A stretch of 23,810 bases of DNA from a virus. The notes beneath the pieces are model-generated. The model was not told the origin of the DNA, searched no databases, and saw nothing but the letters and a program-made list of their open reading frames with translations. The stretch is from IMG/VR virus record IMGVR_UViG_3300017963_000744, positions 1-23,810 of that record. One strand, written 5' to 3'. The translations under genes and the position numbers were made by a program. Shown one piece after another: positions 1 to 5,796 of the stretch (position 1 is its first letter; each line of letters opens with the position of its first letter).

Positions 1-291
1 CGTAATGCGCTCTTCAAATTTTTTGTTATGGTGTGGTTGTGTTTATGGGAGTTCTCATTTGGGGTATTAGTTCTGTCTAGTGGTATTGTTTGCATTTTCG
101 CAATATAGTCATTATTTGGATATAATGTAAATCTGCTCTACTCGTGATTTTTTTTGTGTGCAGTTGGTTTTTTTTATTTTTGTTATGATATTTATAGGAT
201 TGGTTTATGATGTTGAGGTGACCTGAAGGTGCTTGTGATGTATTATTGTTTATACAAGGGGCCATAGGTCGCTTGGTTTTGAGGTTTAGTT
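1..291. other. AT-rich leader, no supported gene
   Basis: All three forward frames close by about position 108, and none has a ribosome binding site before a usable start. A reverse-strand reading (77-265) has no binding site, and its composition looks like the complement of T-rich DNA. The stretch is rich in T runs (about 148-155 and 168-179). It contains a perfect TATAAT at 121-126, but no good -35 hexamer lies 16-18 bases upstream, so a promoter for the downstream operon is possible but not shown. Position 1 may lie just past the end of an upstream gene. Confidence 0.5.
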
Positions 292-828
292 GTGGATGGT
301 GTGAGTGTTATTTTATCTCAATTGGAGAGTGTTGGTGCAGTTGGCAATGTTTTCGAGGAAGTTGAGAATTGTGAGGAGGAAGTATCTTCTCCGATAGATG
401 TTGTAACGTCTCGAAGTGAAATTTTGGATATGTGCAAGGATGTCATGTCGCGTGTTGATGCTACTGTTCGTTCATTGGAATCCATTCGTGAAAGTGTTGG
501 AAAAATTTGGGAATTGGTGGAGAGTGCATCGGATGGTTCGAATGGTGTTGGAGCTACGGACAAGCCTGTTGTGGTGCACACGGAAGTAGCTTCTTGTGTC
601 GAATCTTCTGATGCTATTGTTTCAGGGGATGCTGTAGATTATGAGAAGGTACGGGAGCGTGTTTTGAGGCAGGTTCGTGGTGAAGTTGTGAGTGTTACGG
701 TATCGAAGGATGATGATGAATATGTGCCATTTGTGGGTGATGTGAGGGTTTCTCCTGATGGTGTTGGGATTGATGAGTCGACGATAGGTACGTTGGGAAC
801 GATTAAACCAAATTTAGTGGAGGGTTAA
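292..828 (+). CDS. Hypothetical acidic protein, possibly coiled coil
   Basis: A 178-residue protein that I do not recognise. GTG start, with GAGG at 281-284 and a 7-base spacer. The protein is acidic and rich in Val, Ser, Glu and Asp. Residues about 40-78 look helical with heptad-like hydrophobic spacing, which suggests a short coiled coil. The C-terminal third is probably extended and flexible. It has no signal peptide, membrane segment or catalytic motif. It ends two bases before the next gene and sits at the head of a phage structural operon, so a head or neck accessory role is an inference from position only. Confidence 0.7.
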   Translation: MDGVSVILSQLESVGAVGNVFEEVENCEEEVSSPIDVVTSRSEILDMCKDVMSRVDATVRSLESIRESVGKIWELVESASDGSNGVGATDKPVVVHTEVASCVESSDAIVSGDAVDYEKVRERVLRQVRGEVVSVTVSKDDDEYVPFVGDVRVSPDGVGIDESTIGTLGTIKPNLVEG

Positions 829-830
829 AA

Positions 831-1400
831 GTGCCGAGGAAATTCAGAAAGAAAGCTGGGTTGGGTATTGTGAGTTTTCCTGGTCTTCCTGGGTTAGGAA
901 ATGATGGCATTGTTGTTGGCGATGAGTACGCACGTTATTGCCCGGCGGTGCTTGATGAAGTATTTGATGATGCTTCTGATGTTCCTGGTGCTTCTTTTTC
1001 TCCTTCTGATGTTGGTGATGATGTGTTTAGGTCTGAAGGGGATGATAAAGGGGTGTATAGGATTGAGGGATTGCTTTCTGTTCCTGAGCCTGTTCCTGAG
1101 CCTGTTCCTGAGCCTGTTCCTGAGCCTGTTCCTGAGCCTGTTCCTGAGCCTGTTATTGAATTTGTGAATGATGCAGCGGAGTCAGAATTTTATGAAGCTT
1201 TGTCTGGGAATTCTGAGGAAGTAACTTCTTCAGAAGTTACTTCTGAATCTGATGTATATGTAGATGTAGATGTGGAACCACCAAATAAGTCTTGGACAAA
1301 GAAGGAGTTGTCTGAGTATGCGGTGGCATTGGGTTTGTCTGTAAAGGGTCTTACTAAGGCTCAGATTTTGGGTGCTATTCGTAATGAGGAATCGGGGTAG
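831..1400 (+). CDS. Repeat-containing protein with C-terminal HeH/SAP-like motif
   Basis: A 189-residue protein starting at GTG, with GGAGGG at 819-824. Three parts are visible: a basic, Gly-rich N terminus (about residues 1-30); an acidic middle containing six perfect Val-Pro-Glu-Pro units (residues 84-107); and a C-terminal helical motif at about 154-189 with the pattern W-T-K-K-x-L-x-E-Y-A then G-L, K and I-L. That last pattern resembles the HeH/LEM/SAP helix-extension-helix motif found at the ends of many phage structural proteins. A second copy closes the protein at 5336-5716. The VPEP array probably forms a stiff extended linker. Function is unknown; a virion-associated or decoration role is a guess. 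Confidence 0.75.
   Translation: MPRKFRKKAGLGIVSFPGLPGLGNDGIVVGDEYARYCPAVLDEVFDDASDVPGASFSPSDVGDDVFRSEGDDKGVYRIEGLLSVPEPVPEPVPEPVPEPVPEPVPEPVIEFVNDAAESEFYEALSGNSEEVTSSEVTSESDVYVDVDVEPPNKSWTKKELSEYAVALGLSVKGLTKAQILGAIRNEESG
1080..1151 (+). repeat. Six perfect 12-bp tandem repeats encoding VPEP
   Basis: Six uninterrupted copies of GTTCCTGAGCCT run in frame inside the preceding gene, followed by a diverging GTTATTGAA. There is no nucleotide variation between units, so the array is recent or homogenised. It is expected to change length by slippage in multiples of four residues without breaking the frame. Confidence 0.95.
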
Positions 1401-1402
1401 TC

Positions 1403-1540
1403 ATGCAAAAGTGTTCATCGTGTGGTAGTTCGCATGTTCTTGTGGAGACTCTACAAAATGGGGATTTTAGAGTTGAATGCAAGAAGTGTGGTTTTAAGGA
1501 GTTTCGAGATAAGAAAGGTCGGAAGTTGCTTGTGGGGTAG
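1403..1540 (+). CDS. Small zinc-ribbon protein
   Basis: A 45-residue ORF starting at ATG three bases after the previous stop; the G-rich run at 1394-1398 could serve as a weak ribosome binding site. The protein carries two CxxC knuckles, Cys4-x2-Cys7 and Cys26-x2-Cys29, with the flanking Gly, Lys and Phe residues typical of a minimal zinc ribbon, and ends in a Lys/Arg-rich tail. Folds of this size bind nucleic acid or protein surfaces. Similar tiny zinc ribbons are common in phage genomes, usually without known function. It is easily missed by gene callers because of its length. The spacing of the four cysteines is the main evidence that it is real. Confidence 0.72.
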   Translation: MQKCSSCGSSHVLVETLQNGDFRVECKKCGFKEFRDKKGRKLLVG

Positions 1541-1566
1541 AGCGTTGTGATATTTGAGAGGTGAGT

Positions 1567-2301
1567 ATGCGCCCTCCTGGTAATAAGTTGATGAATAGAG
1601 ACGATTTAGGTCAGTGGATCTTACGTCGTCTCGGAGCGCCTTTTTGGGATATTGAGTTGTGTAGTCAGCACATAATTGATGCTGTTGAGCAGGCTGTCCG
1701 GTGGTTCGCGTCGAAGAAGGGTGTGTCGAAATTGTTTTCTATTCAGACGTATTCGGGGGTGGTTGAGTATCAGCTAGATTCTGAAATTGATCGGGTTTTG
1801 GATGTAGCTTATGAGACTCATAAGATGGATCTTTCTTTGATTTTTTCTCCTTTCACTCTTCTTGAGGAGAAAATTCCCTATGATGTTTTTGCTTCTGGTG
1901 CTTCTGGGGGTTTGTATTCGAGTTATGTGCAAGCGCTTCAGTATATTGAGATGGCTAAACGTGTGTTGAGTGCTGATTTTGAATGGACTGAGATAAATGA
2001 CAAGCTTTTTATTGCTCCTCCTCCGGTAGATTCTAGATGTCTGATTGTGTGGGCGAAAATTAACTTCACACAGATTGAGGAATTGGAGGAGCGTGATCAT
2101 GAACTTATTAAGCGGTATGCGCTTGCTAAAGCTCAACGGGATTTAGCGTGGGTACGTGGTAAGTATCAGGATCTTCCTGGTGCTCAGGGGAATGTTGCTT
2201 TAAATTGGGAGCGTTTGTTGGAAGATTCGGATGCTGAAATAGAGCGATTGGAAGAAGAGATTATGGGAACTGGGTTCCCTATGGGGATTTTGACAGGTTA
2301 G
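1567..2301 (+). CDS. Neck / head-tail connector protein, T4 gp13-like
   Basis: A 244-residue protein. ATG 1567 is preferred over GTG 1561 because GAGAGGTG (1555-1562) then sits 4 bases upstream. The N terminus has the motif 'hydrophobic-L-R-R-L-G-A-P' followed by a helix with 'I-I-D-A-V-E-Q-A-V-R-W-F' (about residues 16-48). This is the pattern I associate with gp13-type neck proteins of T4-like phages, where a helix-rich connector joins portal to tail. The C terminus (about 170-235) is helical and charged. Its place at the head of the neck and tail-completion genes, before sheath and tube, supports this. The assignment rests on recalled motif resemblance, not a search; another connector family is possible. 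Confidence 0.6.
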   Translation: MRPPGNKLMNRDDLGQWILRRLGAPFWDIELCSQHIIDAVEQAVRWFASKKGVSKLFSIQTYSGVVEYQLDSEIDRVLDVAYETHKMDLSLIFSPFTLLEEKIPYDVFASGASGGLYSSYVQALQYIEMAKRVLSADFEWTEINDKLFIAPPPVDSRCLIVWAKINFTQIEELEERDHELIKRYALAKAQRDLAWVRGKYQDLPGAQGNVALNWERLLEDSDAEIERLEEEIMGTGFPMGILTG

Positions 2302-2336
2302 GCTTTCAGCTTGGGGGTTTACATGAGGTGTGAGCT

Positions 2337-2921
2337 GTGTCTATTTCTAAAAAATGTTCTGGTATAGTAGATTGTAATTTTGCGGAATTGTCTATGAAAG
2401 GGCCTCAGAAGTGCGGCCCGTTTCAGTTAGATGGTCGTGATGCGGCTATGTTTGATCATTTTGCGCAGGAGCATACTAGTGCTGGGGGCACGTCTATTTG
2501 GTTGTGGCATCAGAATCTAGGACAATCTATTAGGGATCCGCTTTATGATGAGCCTATTGAACGGGAATGGCAGGGACCTTTTAAATTGAAGGGTTTTGTG
2601 GAGTACATTCCAGGGACGCCGGAGATGCGAGAGGAAGGTATGGTTGTCAGGTGGCAGGGCCGGGTGTGGTTAGCTCGGAAGGAGTTGGAGGATACGGGAA
2701 CACCGGCGCCGCTTGAGGGAGATGTTGTGAGGTTTTGGGATAATAAGTTTTTTGCAGAGCATGGTGTTAATGCTGAAGAAGGGGTGCATGGGGGGTATTA
2801 TTTCGATGTTATTAATGCGGATGATGATGGGCATGTTCAGGACTCGGGGCATTTTGTAGGCATTGTTTTGACGGTGCTTCGCCGTACTGAGTTTACTCCT
2901 GAGCGAAGGTTAGATTCGTAG
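2337..2921 (+). CDS. Putative head-closure/neck protein, T4 gp14-like
   Basis: A 194-residue protein starting at GTG 2337, with GAGGTG at 2325-2330. It is mostly beta in appearance. It has a 'L-Y-D-E-P-I-x-R-x-W-x-G-P-F' motif near residues 62-76, a 'E-G-D-V-V-R-F' strand at about 126-132, and a C-terminal segment reading as alternating strands ending in 'F-V-G-I-V-L-T-V-L-R-R-T-E-F'. The 'gene product EPxxRxxxGP then GDhhxF' layout resembles neck proteins of the gp14/head-closure type, which seal the capsid vertex and receive the tail. Its position directly after the gp13-like gene fits the T4 order. This is inference; no catalytic motif is present. Confidence 0.45.
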   Translation: MSISKKCSGIVDCNFAELSMKGPQKCGPFQLDGRDAAMFDHFAQEHTSAGGTSIWLWHQNLGQSIRDPLYDEPIEREWQGPFKLKGFVEYIPGTPEMREEGMVVRWQGRVWLARKELEDTGTPAPLEGDVVRFWDNKFFAEHGVNAEEGVHGGYYFDVINADDDGHVQDSGHFVGIVLTVLRRTEFTPERRLDS

Positions 2922-2932
2922 TAGAGGGTTGT

Positions 2933-3400
2933 ATGAGTTTAGATTTTGAAATGGTTAGAGCTGCTGTTGCGAATGGTTTGTCGGTGATATGTGCGACGTG
3001 TGGTAGGTATTGGGATGGTCGTCGCAAGGGTTTGCCAGGTTCTAAGTGTTCGGTTGTTAAGCCCTGTGGTTCTCCGATTGTCAGGCTTACTTTTCCTGAA
3101 TATGTGGGTCCTATCACGAATTTTGCTCGTATGTGTTTTGTGTGTGGTGGTGATTCGGCTTATGGGTTGAGAGTCGGAGCTTCTGAGCGTGTGATAGGCG
3201 TGTGTAAACAGCACGTGCGTATGTTGAAGGATGTGCAGCCTGTTAATTTGAAATTGAATGGAGACCCGGTGGTAGACATTGTTGATGCTGTGAGGGGTAG
3301 GATTTCACAGACGAGTTTTTTTGGTCCGAGGAAGAAGCTTTTCTCGGAAGTTGTTTCTGAGGTGGAAGCTGAGTTGTCTGGAAAGAGTGGTGGTGAGTGA
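2933..3400 (+). CDS. Hypothetical protein with two probable zinc sites
   Basis: A 155-residue protein; ATG start with AGAGGG at 2923-2928. Two clusters of metal-type ligands are visible: Cys20-x2-Cys23-x15-Cys39-x5-Cys45, and Cys68-x2-Cys71-x19-Cys91-x2-His94. The second is compatible with a treble-clef-like knuckle. The region after residue 100 has no cysteines and ends in a Ser/Gly/Glu tail. I do not recognise the family. It lies between neck-type genes and overlaps the next gene by four bases, so it is probably translated with them. A structural zinc-binding role in the neck, or an assembly factor, are both possible. Confidence 0.7.
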   Translation: MSLDFEMVRAAVANGLSVICATCGRYWDGRRKGLPGSKCSVVKPCGSPIVRLTFPEYVGPITNFARMCFVCGGDSAYGLRVGASERVIGVCKQHVRMLKDVQPVNLKLNGDPVVDIVDAVRGRISQTSFFGPRKKLFSEVVSEVEAELSGKSGGE

Positions 3401-4221
3401 GTCTGTTTGTTGATAGTCGAGAGTTTGATAGCGCGTATGCCTTGGTAAGGGCATGGCGGAAGCGGGCTCGTGCTGTTAGAAGTCAGTTTTTGTATCGTTC
3501 TGTAGATTGTGTTTATAAGGATGTTTTGAAGAATATTCCTTCGGATAGAGATGAGCTACGGAAGTCGCTTCGAGTTCAGCGCATACAAGGGCTTTCTGAT
3601 GCTGTAGATGGTTATTGTATTCGGGCGATACCTAGTAGAACTGTAGTAAAACGTGAAGATGCGGAGGATGTAGTTGTTTATGTTTCTGCAAAAAATAATC
3701 TTTTGTATAAAGTGCCTGAAGCTACTTTGATTTTGCAGGAGTTCAGTCCGTGGACTTTGGACACTTTGCCGTATCCTCCTGATGCAAAAACGTCAGATGT
3801 GATTTCTAGGAAGGTTAGTAGAAGAGAAGTGGTAAAGGTTCGTAAATTGCGGCGGCGAGACCGATCTGTGTGGCGACGGAGGATTGTTGCGGCGGGGCTG
3901 AGAATGCGTGATAAGGGTGCATTGGTGGGGAAGGATCGGCCAGAAGCTGTTTCTGATGTGGCTTTTGAGTCGATGCGTTTAGAGTTTGGTTTGGGGGATT
4001 CTCCTGCTAAGTCCCATTGGCGGAAAGGGATTCTGAGGTTGGCGAAGGGTGGCGGAATTGGTATGATTTCTCGTAGGAGAGAGTTTGTCAGAAGTATGAC
4101 GGATTTGAGTTTTTCTGCTTGGAAGCGGTGGCCTGTTCGTGTTGGAGATGTTGTGTCGGTATCTGTTGCTAAGCATTTGGTTTCATTTCAGGACAGATTG
4201 GGTTTGAGATTGGGAAGGTAA
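3397..4221 (+). CDS. Hypothetical basic protein of the neck region
   Basis: A 274-residue, strongly basic protein. It begins at GTG within a GTGA overlap with the preceding stop. The N-terminal 75 residues are helical, with 'Y-A-L-V-R-A-W-R-K-R-A-R' then 'I-P-S-D-R-D-E-L-R-K-S-L'. This loosely recalls the start of HK97 gp10-type tail-completion proteins (helix, then 'P-x-D-T-G-x-L-R-x-S'). An Arg-rich stretch at about 138-175 (many RR and KR pairs) could contact DNA passing through the neck. No domain is confidently recognised, and the tail-completion idea is weak. Confidence 0.65.
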   Translation: MSLFVDSREFDSAYALVRAWRKRARAVRSQFLYRSVDCVYKDVLKNIPSDRDELRKSLRVQRIQGLSDAVDGYCIRAIPSRTVVKREDAEDVVVYVSAKNNLLYKVPEATLILQEFSPWTLDTLPYPPDAKTSDVISRKVSRREVVKVRKLRRRDRSVWRRRIVAAGLRMRDKGALVGKDRPEAVSDVAFESMRLEFGLGDSPAKSHWRKGILRLAKGGGIGMISRRREFVRSMTDLSFSAWKRWPVRVGDVVSVSVAKHLVSFQDRLGLRLGR

Positions 4222-4511
4222 TGATTTCTGTTATGACAAATGGTGATTGTGGGGATGGTATCTGTGAGGATTTATTCATTCAGTATGTTTTTGATAGTTA
4301 TTTGGATCATGTTATAGATCGGTTGGAGGAGAAGGGTGTGGATGCAGTAGTTGGTATGGAAGTTATTTTTAATATTGTTGAGCATCTTGGGAGTAATGGT
4401 GTGTTGCCAGAGTTTCCGGATGTTGGTGCATCTTGTGTTGTTTTGGGGAAGTGGTTGCTTGCGGCGGTGGACTTTGGTTTTGCTGATTTTGTTGTGGAGG
4501 CTGTTGAGTGA
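4221..4511 (+). CDS. Hypothetical small acidic protein
   Basis: A 96-residue protein. ATG overlaps the preceding TAA by one base (TAATG), so translation is likely coupled. It is acidic and rich in Val, Asp and Gly, with predicted helices around residues 22-40 and 75-95 and no membrane segment or motif. It ends in a GTGA overlap with the next start. Function is not recognised; position between the basic neck-region protein and the tail terminator is the only clue. Confidence 0.6.
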   Translation: MISVMTNGDCGDGICEDLFIQYVFDSYLDHVIDRLEEKGVDAVVGMEVIFNIVEHLGSNGVLPEFPDVGASCVVLGKWLLAAVDFGFADFVVEAVE

Positions 4512-5332
4512 CGCATGATCCTCAAATACCCTTGGCAGGGCGTAGTGAACGGTTAGCAGGTACAGCTCCGTCTGGTATTGTTGGTTTGAGGAATTTTGAT
4601 GAGGGTGTAGCGACGACTTTAGGAGCAGAGATTCATGAGGTTGATACTGGTAAGGGGCCTCATAGTAATTTTTATATTTCTAGTGGTATTCTTCCTGTTG
4701 AGCCTGCTCCTGGACTTCCTGGAGTGCCTATTATTTTTTCTCATCCAGAGGATGTGTATGCTCGATATAGGCAGCCTGTTTTAGTTATTAGAAGGGATGA
4801 TATATCACCGGCTATGAATCGTTGGCATCCTGGTCACAAGTCGTTTAGGGCTGCTGCTCAGGGGGCAAAGGTTGTTGCTGTAACGTTTGATGCTTCGACT
4901 CGAGCAGAGACTGTTGTTCAAGGTTACGATCGCTATGAGACAAAAGATACCGGGGTTCCGTTTGACATTGTTTATACAATTTCGATATATGCTAGGCATC
5001 GTGGTAAGGGGAACCTTCCGAGGTCGGGTGCTCCTACAGGATTTGTAGGTGCTGAAGGGTCTCCTAGAAATCAAGTGAATCGGATTTTGGATTATGTGTT
5101 GAGAGTTTATGCTCCGTATTGTCAGGTGATTGTTCAGGATAGTTTGGGAGATGATCGAAAATATTCAGCGTATATGGAAGCGGTTTCTCACTTGGATAAT
5201 GTTCCGGATGTGACTGATCGTGTGTTGGGATTTGCGGTTACGTTACGGGTTGAGGGTGAGTTAGATTTGTCCGATCCTGTTGTACATCGTGCTGCTACAG
5301 ATTTAGTGTTGGATTTTAGTGTGAAGGAGTAA
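4508..5332 (+). CDS. Probable tail terminator / tail completion protein
   Basis: A 274-residue protein starting at GTG inside a GTGA overlap. The N-terminal part (about 35-150) is beta-rich. The segment from 'F-D-I-V-Y-T-I-S-I-Y-A-R' to 'N-Q-V-N-R-I-L-D-Y-V-L-R-V' and 'R-V-L-G-F-A-V-T-L-R-V-E-G-E-L-D-L' (about 155-255) has the strand, long helix, strand order seen in tail terminator proteins of the T4 gp15 / lambda gpU kind. These cap the tail tube and stop polymerisation. It immediately precedes the sheath gene apart from one small protein, the expected place for gp15. The assignment is by layout and motif feel; moderate confidence. Confidence 0.5.
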   Translation: MTHDPQIPLAGRSERLAGTAPSGIVGLRNFDEGVATTLGAEIHEVDTGKGPHSNFYISSGILPVEPAPGLPGVPIIFSHPEDVYARYRQPVLVIRRDDISPAMNRWHPGHKSFRAAAQGAKVVAVTFDASTRAETVVQGYDRYETKDTGVPFDIVYTISIYARHRGKGNLPRSGAPTGFVGAEGSPRNQVNRILDYVLRVYAPYCQVIVQDSLGDDRKYSAYMEAVSHLDNVPDVTDRVLGFAVTLRVEGELDLSDPVVHRAATDLVLDFSVKE

Positions 5333-5335
5333 CGC

Positions 5336-5716
5336 ATGGGGAAGTATTTTAATCCGAAGCGTGGTCCTGTGACGGTATCGTTGAGGACAGGGGAGTCTGC
5401 TATTGTGGGGCCTAAGAAGGTGCTTCGTGTGTCTCCAGAGCAGGATGGGTCTGCTATGTTGCATGCTATGGTTCGTCGCAAACTCCTTATAAGGTTACCG
5501 GATGATGTTGTGGCGGAGAATGTAGTGGGGGAAGTGGTTAAATCTGTGGAGCCTCAGATTTCTAAATCGGTAGACAGTACGGAGTTGAAAGAAGAGCTGC
5601 CGAGTATGAAATGGTCTAAGAAGAGGTTAAAGGAATATGCAGAGTGCAAAGGTTTGGAAATTTTGCCAGGTTCGGTTAAACTGGAGATCTTGAGGGTGAT
5701 TGAAAGTGCTAGTTAG
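5336..5716 (+). CDS. Small protein with C-terminal HeH/SAP-like motif
   Basis: A 126-residue protein; ATG start with AAGGAG at 5326-5331, overlapping the end of the previous gene. The N-terminal 55 residues are beta-like and contain 'T-G-E-S' followed by a helix and 'K-L-L-I-R-L'. A similar layout (G-E-S, helix, hydrophobic strand, acidic tail) begins the protein at 8458-8805. A Glu/Val/Ser linker follows. The last 36 residues (91-126) carry W-S-K-K-x-L-x-E-Y-A, then G-L and I-L, closely matching the C-terminal motif of the protein at 831-1400. HeH/SAP-like tails bind nucleic acid or protein in other contexts; here the partner is unknown. Confidence 0.7.
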   Translation: MGKYFNPKRGPVTVSLRTGESAIVGPKKVLRVSPEQDGSAMLHAMVRRKLLIRLPDDVVAENVVGEVVKSVEPQISKSVDSTELKEELPSMKWSKKRLKEYAECKGLEILPGSVKLEILRVIESAS

Positions 5717-5752
5717 TAGACTGGCAGTAAGATGGGTACGAACAGCGTTAGA

Positions 5753-5775
5753 ACGGACGAGGTACGACTGTCCGT
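5753..5775 (+). promoter_or_regulatory. Small hairpin in the 80-bp leader of the sheath gene
   Basis: ACGGAC (5753-5758) and GTCCGT (5770-5775) form a perfect 6-bp inverted repeat with an 11-base loop. It ends 9 bases before the GGAGGT (5785-5790) of the sheath gene. It could be an mRNA processing or stability element or an operator. No good sigma70 promoter pair was seen nearby. Confidence 0.3.
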
Positions 5776-5796
5776 AAATAGATTCGGAGGTAACTG

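Noticed and set aside
77-265. Reverse-strand ORF of 62 codons in the leader
   Set aside because: No ribosome binding site, and Asn/Lys/His-rich translation is what T-rich DNA gives in reverse. No other gene is on the - strand.
1080-1151. CRISPR-like array
   Set aside because: The 12-bp units are directly adjacent with no spacers and are in frame as coding repeats.
901-1167. Forward ORF with Leu-Phe-Leu-Ser repeats
   Set aside because: It is the other-frame reading of the VPEP repeat within the gene at 831-1400, which has the better start and binding site.
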